A stretch of DNA of 64,000 bases from Papaver somniferum (lineage: Eukaryota > Streptophyta > Magnoliopsida > Ranunculales > Papaveraceae). The DNA lies in assembly GCF_003573695.1 (NCBI RefSeq), contig NC_039359.1, positions 156,480,210 through 156,544,209 of the forward strand, given 5' to 3'. The position numbers and the translations under genes were made by a program. The notes under the pieces are model-generated. The model worked only from the letters and a program-made list of their open reading frames with translations, searched no databases and had not been told where the DNA came from. Positions 43,999 to 56,452 of the stretch are shown piece after piece (positions within the stretch are counted from its first letter, which is position 1; each line of letters starts with the position of its first letter).

Positions 43999-44623
43999 CC
44001 CCTATTTTCAAAAACCATAAAACAAAGTTAAAACTTTTAAATCAGAGTGACTGCATCACCGAAGTGACTGCCTACGTACCCGAGTGGGATCAAGCCAACG
44101 TAGTTCAAGCACAATTGAGACTAAGCATCATCGTTGAAATCAACACATAAATGATAGGTATCTTTTGGATTTGAACCTTCACTTAGTGTAAGAAACTCAA
44201 AGCCTTATCGAGGTTCTATGGTGAAACCAGTCTTGAACCAAGTACCCCTTATGATAAAACCGGAGTCTCCACACATATTGATTTCATAAAATCATGTGTT
44301 CTGTAGCCAAGCACGTTAATGGCCATGTGCTTATATCCTTGTTCATGAGTCTTCTTTAGAGAACGGTCTTCTTCTCTTAGGAAACGGCCTTATTTCCATA
44401 CTCATATAGGTAAGTCTCGAAGGTGTTTCTGCGATACACCTTTTACTAATCATAGACTCATTAAGGATTTACATCCATCCTATTTTCTTTCAGAAACCAG
44501 CACTAATAAGAAATGGGAAGTTTTTATATTAGTGCTCCATAATCCACATCCATAACTTGTTGGTACCACATTGAACCTTGTTTATCCTTTTCAAAACATA
44601 GGTTGGGTTTCTGCTATGGGAGA

Positions 44624-47600
44624 TCAAACTTCCTTCACAGACCTTAGTCCCATTTCTTTCCTTTTTATTGAAACCACTGAACTTGGTAGACTTTTCGTAA
44701 ATGGGTCTGCCAAATTTCTCTTTGATTCAATAAAGTTAACCGTAACTACTCCCCTCTTGAGTAGTTGCCTAACCATGTAGTGTCTAAGACTTGCATGTCT
44801 AGACTTTCCATTATAAGTCTTATTAGAGACATTATAGATTGTAGCTTGATTATCACAATTAATCAAGACCGCCGGAGTTGGCTTCTTCCAAAAAGGAATT
44901 TCCATAAGTAGGTTTCTAAGCCAATCTGCCTCCTTACATGCATCAGTTAAAGCTATCAATTCTGACAACATTGTTGAATCAGAGATACAAGTCTGCTTCT
45001 TGGAACTCCAAGACACAGCAGCACCCCCTAATGTAAAAATCCATCCATAAGTTGACTTGGAATTTGATTCTACATTGTTCCAGTTAGCATCGCTGTACCC
45101 CTCTAGTGCAGCGGGATAGCCTTGGTAATGCAAACCAAAATTTATTGTTCCTTTCAAGTAAGCCATAACTCTTGAAACTGCTTTCCAGTGTTCATATCCT
45201 GGATTACTTGAGAAACGACATAATATTCCCACGGCTTGGGCTATGTCCGGTCTTGTGCAATGCATAGCGTACATAAGACTCACAATAACACTAGAATACT
45301 CAAGTTGAGCATGAGTACGGCCGGTGTTCTTCATTAACTTGATAGTATGGTCTAAAGGAGTAGGTGCTGGATTGTCATCAAAGTGACCATATTTCTTGAG
45401 AAATTTCTCAATATAATGAGATTGAGTTAAAACCAACTCATCTCCCTTTCTTAGGATCTTAATTCCCAAGATTACATCAGCCTCTCCTAAATCCTTCATA
45501 TCAAAGTTAGAACTAAGAAACTTCTTTGTTTCTTCCACAACAGATATGTCAGACCCAAAGATTAACATATCATCAACATACAAACAGAGAATCACACAAC
45601 CAGAACTATCATGCTTACTATAGATACATTTGTACGCATCATTCACCACAAACCCATATGACAAAACTACTTTATCAAACTTCTCATGCCATTGCATAGG
45701 GGCTTGCTTCAAACCATAGAGAGATTTCACTAACTTACAAACTTTCTTCTCTTGGCCTGGTAATATGAAACCTTCAGGTTGTTCCATATATATCTCTTCT
45801 TCTAAATCCCCATTTAGAAAAGCAGTTTTGACATCCATTTGATGCACAACCAACTTATGAATAGAAGCAAGTGCAATCAAGCAACGAATGGATGAGATGC
45901 GTGCAATAGGAGCATATGTATCAAAGTAATCAATACCATGTCTTTGTTTATAACCCTTGGCAACTAGCCTTGCCTTAAACTTATCAACTTCACCATCAGC
46001 TCTCAACTTTCTCTTGAATATCCATTTACTTCCTATTGCTTTAGCACTAGGAGGTAAATTTACTAATACCCAAGTCCCGTTAGTCAAAAGCGAATGCTTT
46101 TCATCATTGATGGCTTCTTTCCAGAAATTTGCATCTCTAGAACTCATGGCTTCAGCATAAGTTTTAGGGTCATCATCAGTATGCATAACATACTGGTTAA
46201 CAGTAAGAATTCTATTCTTATTTGCCTCTACAAGGTAATAAATAAAGTTTGGATCAGGCTTTTTCTCAATCCTTCCTCTCTTACTCCTTCTAGGTTCGAT
46301 ATCTTCAGTAGGCACTGAAATATCATTGTCATAAGTAGGAGAGGGATTTTCATCATTGTTATCAATCTCCATAGGTTCTAGATCAGGTAACAATGGATTC
46401 TCCATGGGTTGCATTTGAGAACTGTTCCTATTTAAGTTCTCAAAGAATTCCACATCTACAGATTCTATAATCTCAAAAGTGTCAAGGTTTATAAATCTGT
46501 AGGTGATACTATTAAGAGAGTATCCCACAAAAGCACATTTATAAGCCCTGTTTCCCAACTTTGGTCTTTTGGGATCAGGCTTTCGAACATATGCTAAACA
46601 ACCCCAGACTTTAAGTCTTCTCAAGTTTGGTTTCCTCTTAAACCACAACTAATAAGGAGAAACACTCTTCTTTTTCAAAGGAATTCTATTCAAAATATAA
46701 CATGCAGACAACATAGCTTCACCCCACAAAGAATTAGGCAAACCAGAACTTATAAGCATGCAATTAACCATATCAATCAAAGTTCTATTTTTCCTTTCAG
46801 CCATACCATTTTGTTGAGGTGTGTAAGGTGCAGTACGTTGATGAACTAAACCATGCTCTTGACAAAAGGAATTAAATTCAGTAGGAAAGTATTCACCACC
46901 ACGATCAGAACGTAAAATCTTAATTTTGTGCTCTAATTGTGTCTCTACTTCTGCTTTATAAATCCTAAATTTATCAAAGACTTCATACTTAGATTTCATT
47001 AAATATGTATAAGCATATCTAGTACTATCTTCTATAAAAGTGACATAATACTTATTTCCACCACGAGTGGCAGAACCATGCAAATCACCCACATCACTAT
47101 GTACTAATTCAAGTAAGGAAGAATTTCGTACTACAGACTTATGGGAAATTCTAGTTATCTTTGCTTGCACACATATTTCACATTTAGAAGCATGATCAAA
47201 ATTGCAATCAGAAATCAAGCCTAATCGATTCATGTTTCTAAGAGAACCATAATTCACATGCCCTAATCTACCGTGCCATAAATTAACAGAGTCAACAATA
47301 TAAGCAGAACCATTATTTATTAAATTAAGCTTAATCATCCCATTACAAGCATATCCTTGTCCAACAAACACACCATTTTTGGACAACACAAACTTATTAG
47401 ACTCATAGGTCGTCTTGAATCCAGCCTTCATAACAAGGTCGCCGGAAACAAGGTTCTTCACGATGTCAGGGACATGTAAAACATTAGTAAGAGTCACAGT
47501 CTTTCCCGAAGTAAACGAGAGTTCAACAGTGCCTTTCCCAATAACTTTGTTGCGTTGACCGTTTGCGGAGACAACATCGTTTCCTTCTCCACTAACCGGT

Positions 47601-48610
47601 TCGTATGTCTTGTAAAGATTTCTATCCTTACAGATATGGATGGTTGCACCATTGTCGTACCACCATCCACCCCCAGTTTCAGCAACAGCATTGGCGGCTT
47701 GCACCACGATCACAAGTTTGTCATCGACCATATTTGCCTCCTTTTTCTGGTTCTGCTGTTGTTTCTTTTTGAGACGACAATCACGAGCAAAATGGCCGGG
47801 TTTGTCACAGAAGTAGCAAGGGCCGCCAGCGCCCTTCTTCTTACTCTTCTTGTTGGGATGCTTCTTAAATTGAGTATCATTCTTAGGTTTCAAGGAATTC
47901 GGTGTTTTAGATTCTTCTACGCTATTCACCTTAGAATGGTTTTCAGAATGTGGACTATCCTTAAGTTCTCGCTTACGAGAGTCCTCTTCTATGCGAAGAT
48001 GACGTTGTAAGGCCTCTAAATCATAGTAAGTCTCAGCATGCTTAAGTTTCTTCTTATAACCATTCCAAGAAGGGGGGAGACGAGAAATAATAACCCCAAC
48101 AACAAACGCAGAAACAAGATCAATTCCAGCATCCTTAAGATGATTAACTATGAGTAAAAGTTCACTGACCTGGGCAATGATTGACTTACTGTCAACCATC
48201 TTAAAATCCATGAAATTGCAAATCAGGAATTTCTTGTTGCTTGCTTCAGAAATCTTGTATTTGTTGTCAAGCACAGTCCACAATCCCTTTGCAGTCCCAA
48301 TACTCCGATGTGCATTGTACACATGTTTGTCCAGAGCATTCAAAATATGACCACGACACATGAAATCATCTTCCTGACGCTGCTTTCGTCTAGCCTTCAA
48401 TTCCTCAGTGTCATTGTCAGTTGCAGCAGGAATTTCCTCCAATCCATCTTCAAGTATGTACCACAACTTGATGGTGATCAGGAAAAACTTCACAGTCTCT
48501 TGCCAACGGGTAAAACCTTCACCATCAAAACGTTCCAATCGAGTAAAGGTTTGGTTCATCACTTGCAGAGATTGAGCAGTAGCATTCGAATTCGAAGATT
48601 CACCCTCCAT
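44624..48610 (-). pseudogene. Copia gag-pol polyprotein F3, one nonsense codon
   Basis: Full-length unit with all domains, but codon 654 in SPYELWF of the integrase region is TAG (46649-46651; GAG in the others). The upstream half is a 653-residue gag-protease-integrase-core protein, and the downstream half has RT and RNase H. Further single changes include Asp to Tyr in NDAYKCIY and Ser to Tyr in KSTYGW. The 5' LTR is LTR9 (both ends present); the 3' LTR is LTR8, which lacks its terminal bases, so it is defective in two ways. Confidence 0.93.
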
Positions 48611-48635
48611 TGCCAGAAATTATTTGTCTAAAAAC

Positions 48636-49187
48636 TGTTGGAAAAAATAGGGTTTCACAAAGGATGAATGACACAGAGAAGAAAGTGTTGCACTCCAAAA
48701 CTTTCAAGGCTTGTATAAATTTCTTTTAGACAAATATTTCTACCCTCCCAATAACAATTGGCGATTACAACAGGTATGCGAAATATTGCCTTCAGGATAC
48801 AATGAAAGCCCTGCAACGAAAACTGAATTCAAGGTTTGTACCCCTTGATTCAATCAAGAACACACAAAGAGATTTCTGATTTCTGATGATGCTTTTTGAA
48901 AAAGAGAAAACAAATTGATTTTTCTTATATGTTAAACGAAACTGGGAGAAGCTATTTATAAAGGGTTTTGCACCTGTTGGGAATAGGTTTTTATTCGCCA
49001 ACAGGTTTCTATTCACGAAACGTCAGGTTCCTTCATCAACAGACATCAATGGTGTCTTTTGGATTCGAAATTTTCGAACAGGCTTTTATCGGCCAAATAA
49101 AACCTTCAGGCTTTTATCGACCACAGCCTGGGGGGCGATGCCCCCCAGGACCCCCCTTTGGTTAGCGGCGTTGAAAATATTCCAACA
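48636..49187 (-). repeat. Copia LTR9, both ends present, hairpins 1-2 replaced
   Basis: 552 bp. U3 reads CCTTCAGGCTTTTATCGACCACAGCC and then hairpin 4. GGCTTTTATCG is duplicated and the first two hairpins are absent. It serves as 5' LTR of F3 and 3' LTR of F4. Confidence 0.9.
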
Positions 49188-49818
49188 TTCTCCCCCTATT
49201 TTCAAAAACCATAAAACAAAGTTAAAACTTTTAAATCAGAGTGACTGCATCACCGAAGTGACTGCCTACGTACCCGAGTGGGATCAAGCCAACGTAGTTC
49301 AAGCACAATTGAGACTAAGCATCATCGTTGAAATCAACACATAAATGATAGGTATTTTTTGGATTTGAACCTTCACTTAGTGTAAGAAACTCAAAGCCTT
49401 ATCGAGGTTCTATGGTGAAACCAGTCTTGAACCAAGTACCCCTTATGATAAAACCGGAGTCTCCACACATATTGATTTCATAAAATCATGTGTTCTGTAG
49501 CCAAGCACGTTAATGGCCATGTGCTTATATCCTTGTTCATGAGTCTTCTTTAGAGAACGGTCTTCTTCTCTAAGGAAACGGCCTTATTTCCATACTCATA
49601 TAGGTAAGTCTCGAAGGTGTTTCTGCGATACACCTTTTACTAATCATAGACTCATTAAGGATTTACATCCATCCTATTTTCTTGCAGAAACCAGCACTAA
49701 TAAGAAATGGGAAGTTTTTTATATTAGTGCTCCATAATCCACATCCATAACTTGTTGGTACCACATTGAACCTTGTTTATCCTTTTCAAAACATAGGTTG
49801 GGTTTCTGCTATGGGAGA

Positions 49819-52800
49819 TCAAACTTCCTTCACAGACCTTAGTCCCATTTCTTTCCTTTTTATTGAAACCACTGAACTTGGTAGACTTTTCGTAAATGGG
49901 TCTGCCAAATTCCTCTTTGATTCAATAAAGTTAACCGTAACTACTCCCCTCTTGAGTAGTTGCCTAACCATGTAGTGTCTAAGACTTGCATGTCTAGACT
50001 TTCCATTATAAGTCTTATTAGAGACATTATAGATTGTAGCTTGATTATCACAATTAATCAAGACCGCCGGAGTTGGCTTCTTCCAAAAAGGAATTTCCAT
50101 AAGTAGGTTTCTAAGCCAATCTGCCTCCTTACATGCATCAGTTAAAGCTATCAATTCTGACAACATTGTTGAATCAGAAATACAAGTCTGCTTCTTGGAA
50201 CTCCAAGACACAGCAGCACCCCCTAATGTAAAAATCCATCCAGAAGTTGACTTGGAATTTGATTCTACATTGTTCCAGTTAGCATCGATGTACCCCTCTA
50301 GTGCAGCGGGATAGCCTTGGTAATGCAAACCAAAATTTATTGTTCCTTTCAAGTAAGCCATAACTCTTGAAACTGCTTTCCAGTGTTCATATCCTGGATT
50401 ACTTGAGAAACGACATAATATTCCCACGGCTTGGGCTATGTCCGGTCTTGTGCAATGCATAGCGTACATAAGACTCCCAATAACACTAGAATACTCAAGT
50501 TGAGCATGAGTACGGCCGGTGTTCTTCATTAACTTGATAGTATGGTCTAAAGGAGTAGGTGCTGGATTGTCATCAAAGTGACCATATTTCTTGAGAAATT
50601 TCTCAATATAATGAGATTGAGTTAAAACCAACTCATCTCCCTTTCTTAGGATCTTAATTCCCAAGATTACATCAGCCTCTCCTAAATCCTTCATATCAAA
50701 GTTAGAACTAAGAAACTTCTTTGTTTCTTCCACAACAGATATGTCAGACCCAAAGATTAACATATCATCAACATACAAACAGAGAATCACACAACAAGAA
50801 CTATCATGCTTACTATAGATACATTTGTCCGCATCATTCACCACAAAACCATATGACAAAACTACTTTATCAAACTTCTCATGCCATTGCATAGGGGCTT
50901 GCTTCAAACCATAGAGAGATTTCACTAACTTGCAAACTTTCTTCTCTTGGCCTGGTGATATGAAACCTTCAGGTTGTTCCATATATATCTCTTCTTCTAA
51001 ATCCCCATTTAGAAAAGCAGTTTTGACATCCATTTGATGCACAACCAACTTATGAATAGAAGCAAGTGCAATCAAGCAACGAATGGATGAGATGCGGGCA
51101 ACAAGAGCATATGTATCAAAGTAATCAATACCATGTCTTTGTTTATAACCCTTGGCAACTAGCCTTGCCTTAAACTTATCAACTTCACCATCAGCTCTCA
51201 ACTTTCTCTTGAATATCCATTTACTTCCTATTGCTTTAGCACCAGGAGGTAAATTTACTAATACCCAAGTCCCGTTAGTCAAAAGCGAATGCTTTTCATC
51301 ATTGATGGCTTCTTTCCAGAAATTTGCATCTCTAGAACTCATGGCTTCAGCATAAGTTTTAGGGTCATCATCAGTATGCATAACATACTGGTTAACACTA
51401 AGAATTCTATTCTTATTTGCCTCTACAAGGTAATAAATAAAGTTTGGATCAGGCTTTTTCTCAATCCTTCCTCTCTTACTCCTTCTAGGTTCGATATCTT
51501 CAGTAGGCACTGAAATATCATTGTCATGAGTAGGAGAGAGATTTTCATCATTGTTATCAATCTCCATAGGTTCTAGATCAGGTAACAATGGATTCTCCAT
51601 GGGTTGCATTTGAGAACTGTTCCTATTTAAGTTCTCAAAGAATTCCACATCTACAGATTCTATAATCTCAAAAGTGTCAAGGTTTATAAATCTGTAGGTG
51701 ATACTATTAAGAGAGTATCCCACAAAAGCACATTTATAAGCCCTGTTTCCCAACTTTGGTCTTTTGGGATCAGGCTTTCGAACATATGCTAAACAACCCC
51801 AGACTTTAAGTCTTCTCAAGTTTGGTTTCCTCTTAAACCACAACTCATAAGGAGAAACACTCTTCTTTTTCAAAGGAATTCTATTAAAAATATAACATGC
51901 AGACAACATAGCTTCACCCCACAAAGAATTAGGCAAACCAGAACTTATAAGCATGCAATTAACCATATCAATCAAAGTTCTATTTTTCCTTTCAGCCATA
52001 CCATTTTGTTGAGGTGTGTAAGGTGCAGTACGTTGATGAACTAAACCATGCTCTTGACAAAAGGAATTAAATTCAGTAGGAAAGTATTCACCACCACGAT
52101 CAGAACGTAAAATCTTAATTTTGTGCTCTAATTGTGTCTCTACTTCTGCTTTATAAATCCTAAATTTATCAAAGACTTCATCCTTAGATTTCATTAAATA
52201 TGTATAAGCATATCTATTACTATCTTCTATAAAAGTGACATAATACTTATTTCCACCACGAGTGGCAGAACCATGCAAATCACCCACATCACTATGTACT
52301 AATTCAAGTAAGGAAGAATTTCGTACTACAGACTTATGGGAAATTCTAGTTATCTTTGCTTGCACACATATTTCACATTTAGAAGCATGATCAAAATTGC
52401 AATCAGAAATCAAGCCTAATCGATTCATGTTTCTAAGAGAACCATAATTCACATGCCCTAATCTACCATGCCATAAATTAACAGAGTCAACAATATAAGC
52501 AGAACCATTATTTATTAAATTAAGCTTAATCATCCCATTACAAGCATATCCTTGTCCAACAAACACACCATTTTTGGACAACACAAACTTATTAGACTCA
52601 TAGGTCGTCTTGAATCCAGCCTTCATAACAAGGTCGCCGGAAACAAGGTTCTTCACGATGTCAGGGACATGTAAAACATTAGTAAGAGTCACAGTCTTTC
52701 CCGAAGTAAACGAGAGTTCAACAGTGCCTTTCCCAATAACTTTGCTGCGTTGACCGTTTGCGGAGACAACATCGTTTCCTTCTCCATTAACCGGTTCGTA

Positions 52801-53805
52801 TGTCTTGTAAAGATTTCTATCCTTACAGATATGGATGGTTGCACCATTGTCGTACCACCATCCACCCCCAGTTTCAGCAACAGCATTGGCGGCTTGCACC
52901 ACGATCACAAGTTTGTCATCGACCATATTTGCCTCCTTTTTCTGGTTCTGCTGTTGTTTCTTTTTGAGACGACAGTCACGAGCAAAATGGCCGGGTTTGT
53001 CACAGAAGTAGCAAGGGCCGACAGCGCCCTTCTTCTTACTCTTCTTGTTGGGATGCTTCTTAAACTGAGTATCATTCTTAGGTTTCAAGGAATTCGGTGT
53101 TTTAGATTCTTCTACGCTATTCACCTTAGAATGGTTTTCAGAATGTGGACTATCCTTAAGTTCTCGCTTACGAGAGTCCTCTTCTATGCGAAGATGACGT
53201 TGTAAGGCCTCTAAATCATAGTCAGTCTCAGCATGCTTAAGTTTCTTCTTATAACCATTCCAAGAAAGGGGGAGACGAGAAATAATAACCCCAACAACAA
53301 ACGCAGAAACAAGATCAATTCCAGCATCCTTAAGATGATTAACTATGAGTAAAAGTTCACTGACCTGGGCAATGATTGACTTACTGTCAACCATCTTAAA
53401 ATCCATGAAATTGCAAATCAGGAATTTCTTGTTGCTTGCTTCAGAAATCTTGTATTTGTTGTCAAGCGCAGTCCACAATCCCTTTGCAGTCCCAATACTC
53501 CGATGTGCATTGTACACATGTTTGTCCAGAGCATTCAAAATATGACCACGACACATGAAATCATCTTCCTGACGCTGCTTTCGTCTAGCCTTCAATTCCT
53601 CAGTGTCATTGTCAGTTGCAGCAGGAATTTCCTCCAATCCATCTTCAAGTATGTACCACAACTTGATGGTGATCAGGAAAAACTTCACAGTCTCTTGCCA
53701 ACAGGTAAAACCTTCACCATCAAAACGTTCCAATCGAGTAAAGGTTTGGTTCATCACTTGCAGAGATTGAGCAGTAGCATTCGAATTCGAAGATTCACCC
53801 TCCAT
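49819..53805 (-). CDS. Copia gag-pol polyprotein F4, intact (1328 aa)
   Basis: No stop or frameshift from MEGESSN to SVKEV. All catalytic residues listed for F1 are present, and residue 930 is Ala. Notable substitutions are TRWQ to TCWQ at residue 35 (also in g2), YDTYALVARI for YAPVARI before the RT core, SSCCVIL for SSGCVIL before YVDD, and GYIDANW for GYSDANW in RNase H; their effect is unknown. The sense upstream LTR10 has TATA, R and U5; the downstream LTR9 is complete apart from internal hairpins. Like F2, it keeps every part needed for a replication cycle. Confidence 0.95.
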   Translation of the reverse strand: MEGESSNSNATAQSLQVMNQTFTRLERFDGEGFTCWQETVKFFLITIKLWYILEDGLEEIPAATDNDTEELKARRKQRQEDDFMCRGHILNALDKHVYNAHRSIGTAKGLWTALDNKYKISEASNKKFLICNFMDFKMVDSKSIIAQVSELLLIVNHLKDAGIDLVSAFVVGVIISRLPLSWNGYKKKLKHAETDYDLEALQRHLRIEEDSRKRELKDSPHSENHSKVNSVEESKTPNSLKPKNDTQFKKHPNKKSKKKGAVGPCYFCDKPGHFARDCRLKKKQQQNQKKEANMVDDKLVIVVQAANAVAETGGGWWYDNGATIHICKDRNLYKTYEPVNGEGNDVVSANGQRSKVIGKGTVELSFTSGKTVTLTNVLHVPDIVKNLVSGDLVMKAGFKTTYESNKFVLSKNGVFVGQGYACNGMIKLNLINNGSAYIVDSVNLWHGRLGHVNYGSLRNMNRLGLISDCNFDHASKCEICVQAKITRISHKSVVRNSSLLELVHSDVGDLHGSATRGGNKYYVTFIEDSNRYAYTYLMKSKDEVFDKFRIYKAEVETQLEHKIKILRSDRGGEYFPTEFNSFCQEHGLVHQRTAPYTPQQNGMAERKNRTLIDMVNCMLISSGLPNSLWGEAMLSACYIFNRIPLKKKSVSPYELWFKRKPNLRRLKVWGCLAYVRKPDPKRPKLGNRAYKCAFVGYSLNSITYRFINLDTFEIIESVDVEFFENLNRNSSQMQPMENPLLPDLEPMEIDNNDENLSPTHDNDISVPTEDIEPRRSKRGRIEKKPDPNFIYYLVEANKNRILSVNQYVMHTDDDPKTYAEAMSSRDANFWKEAINDEKHSLLTNGTWVLVNLPPGAKAIGSKWIFKRKLRADGEVDKFKARLVAKGYKQRHGIDYFDTYALVARISSIRCLIALASIHKLVVHQMDVKTAFLNGDLEEEIYMEQPEGFISPGQEKKVCKLVKSLYGLKQAPMQWHEKFDKVVLSYGFVVNDADKCIYSKHDSSCCVILCLYVDDMLIFGSDISVVEETKKFLSSNFDMKDLGEADVILGIKILRKGDELVLTQSHYIEKFLKKYGHFDDNPAPTPLDHTIKLMKNTGRTHAQLEYSSVIGSLMYAMHCTRPDIAQAVGILCRFSSNPGYEHWKAVSRVMAYLKGTINFGLHYQGYPAALEGYIDANWNNVESNSKSTSGWIFTLGGAAVSWSSKKQTCISDSTMLSELIALTDACKEADWLRNLLMEIPFWKKPTPAVLINCDNQATIYNVSNKTYNGKSRHASLRHYMVRQLLKRGVVTVNFIESKRNLADPFTKSLPSSVVSIKRKEMGLRSVKEV

Positions 53806-53830
53806 TGCCAGAAGATATTTGTCTAAAAAC

Positions 53831-54343
53831 TGTTGGAAAAAAATTGGGTTTCACAAAGGATGAATGAATCAGAGAAGAAAGTGTTGCACTCCAAAACTTT
53901 CAAGGCTTGTATAAATTTCTTTTAGACAAATATTTCTACACTCCCAATAACAATTGGCGATTACAACAGGTATGCGAAATATTGCCTTCAGGATACAATG
54001 AAAGCCCTGCAACGAAAACTGAATTCAAGGTTTGTACCCCTTGATTCAATCAAGAACACACAAAGAGATTTCTGATTTCTGATGATGCTTTTTGAAACAG
54101 AGAAAACAGATTGATTTTTCTTATATGTTAAACGAAACTGGGAGAAGCTATTTATAAAGGGTTTTGCACCTGTTGGGAATAGGTTTTTATTCGCCAACAG
54201 GTTTCTATTCACGAAACGTCAGGTTCCTTCATCAACAGACATCAATGGTGTCTTTTGGATTCGAAATTTTCGAACAGGCTTTTATCGGCCAAATAAAACC
54301 GTCAGTTCAAAAAATTCTTCCGGGGGCGTTGCCCCCTTGAAAC
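53831..54343 (-). repeat. Copia LTR10, U3 end missing, fused to gag
   Basis: 5' LTR of F4, with the same junction to gag as LTR3, LTR4 and LTR6. Confidence 0.9.
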
Positions 54344-55286
54344 CACCCCCAGTTTCAGCAACAGCATTGGCGGCTTGCACCACGATCACAAGTTTGTCAT
54401 CGACCATATTTGCTTCCTTTTTCTGGTTCTGCTGTTGTTTCTTTTTGAGACGACAGTCACGAGAAAAATGGTCGGGTTTGTCACAGAAGTAGCAAGGGCC
54501 GACAGCGCCCTTCTTCTTACTCTTCTTGTTGGGATGCTTCTTAAACTGAGTATCATTCTTAGGTTTCAAGGAATTCGGTGTTTTAGATTCTTCTACGCTA
54601 TTCACCTTAGAATGGTTTTCAGAATGTGGACTATCCTTAAGTTCTCGCTTACGAGAGTCCTCTTCTATGCGAAAATGACGTTGTAAGGCCTCTAAATCAT
54701 AGTCAGTCTCAGCATGCTTAAGTTTCTTCTTATAACCATTCCAAGAAGGGGGGAGACGAGAAATAATAACCCCAACAACAAACGCAGAAACAAGATCAAT
54801 TCCAGCATCCTTAAGATGATTAACTATGAGTAAAAGTTCACTGACCTGGGCAATGATTGACTTACTGTCAACCATCTTAAAATCCATGAAATTGCAAATC
54901 AGGAATTTCTTGTTGCTTGCTTCAGAAATCTTGTATTTGTTGTCAAGCGCAGTCCACAATCCCTTTGCAGTCCCAATACTCCGATGTGCATTGTACACAT
55001 GTTTGTCCAGAGCATTCAAAATATGACCACGACACATGAAATCATCTTCCTGACGCTGCTTTCGTCTAGCCTTCAATTCCTCAGTGTCATTGTCAGTTGC
55101 AGCAGGAATTTCCTCCAATCCATCTTCAAGTATTTACCACAACTTGATGGTGATCAGGAAAAACTTCACAGTCTCTTGCCAACGGGTAAAACCTTCACCA
55201 TCAAAACGTTCCAATCGAGTAAAGGTTTGGTTCATCACTTGCAGAGATTGAGCAGTAGCATTCGAATTCGAAGATTCACCCTCCAT
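54282..55286 (-). pseudogene. Copia gag-only module g4, one nonsense codon
   Basis: Same architecture as g1 and g3, with ATG at 55286. Codon 51 (Tyr in KLWYILE) is TAA at 55134-55136, so translation ends after 50 residues. The remaining frame, from residue 52 through the zinc knuckle to the LTR-derived tail, is open. The knuckle has CDKPDHFSRDC, with the Gly to Asp change of g3. Confidence 0.88.
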
Positions 55287-55311
55287 TGCCAGAAGATATT
55301 TGTCTAAAAAC

Positions 55312-55822
55312 TGTTGGAAAAAATTGGGTTTCACAAAGGATGAATGAATCAGAGAAGAAAGTGTTGCACTCCAAAACTTTCAAGGCTTGTATAAATTTCT
55401 TTTAGACAAATATTTCTACCCTCCCAATAACAATTGGCGATTACAACAGGTATGCGAAATATTGCCTTCAGGATACAATGAAAGCCCTGCAACGAAAACT
55501 GAATTCAAGGTTTGTACCCCTTGATTCAATCAAGAACACACAAAGAGATTTCTGATTTCTGATGATGCTTTTTTTGAAACAGAGAAAACAGATTGATTTT
55601 TCTTATATGTTAAACGAAACTGGGAGAAGCTATTTATAAAGGGTTTTGCACCTGTTGGGAATAGGTTTTTATTCGCCAACAGGTTTCTATTCACGAAACG
55701 TCAGGTTCCTTCATAAACAGACATCAATGGTGTCTTTTGGATTCGAAATTTTCGAACAGGCTTTTATCGGCGATGCCCCCCAGGACCCCCCTTTGGTTAG
55801 CGGCGTTGAAAATATTCCAACA
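55312..55822 (-). repeat. Copia LTR11, hairpin region reduced
   Basis: 511 bp, the shortest two-ended LTR. U3 goes from CTTTTATCGG directly into CGATGCCCCCCAGG, leaving only half of hairpin 4. The polypurine tract and UTR follow. Confidence 0.9.
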
Positions 55823-56452
55823 TTCTCCCCCTATTTTCAAAAACCATAAAACAAAGTTAAAACTTTTAAATCAGAGTGACTGCATCACCGAAGTGACTGC
55901 CTACGTACCCGAGTGGGATCAAGCCAACGTAGTTCAAGCACAATTGAGACTAAGCATCATCGTTGAAATCAACACATAAATGATAGGTATCTTTTGGATT
56001 TGAACCTTCACTTAGTGTAAGAAACTCAAAGCCTTATCTAGGTTCTATGGTGAAACCAGTCTTGAACCAAGTACCCCTTATGATAAAACCGGAGTCTCCA
56101 CACATATTGATTTCATAAAATCATGTGTTCTGTAGCCAAGCACGTTAATGGCCATGTGCTTATATCCTTGTTCATGAGTCTTCTTTAGAGAACGGTCTTC
56201 TTCTCTTAGGAAACGGCCTTATTTCCATACTCATATAGGTAAGTCTCGAAGGTGTTTCTGCGATACACCTTTTACTAATCATAGACTCATTAAGGATTTA
56301 CATCCATCCTATTTTCTTGCAGAAACCAGCACTAATAAGAAATGGGAAGTTTTTATATTAGTGCTCCATAATCCACATCCATAACTTGTTGGTACCACAT
56401 TGAACCTTGTTTATCCTTTTCAAAACATAGGTTGGGGTTCTGCTATGGGAGA

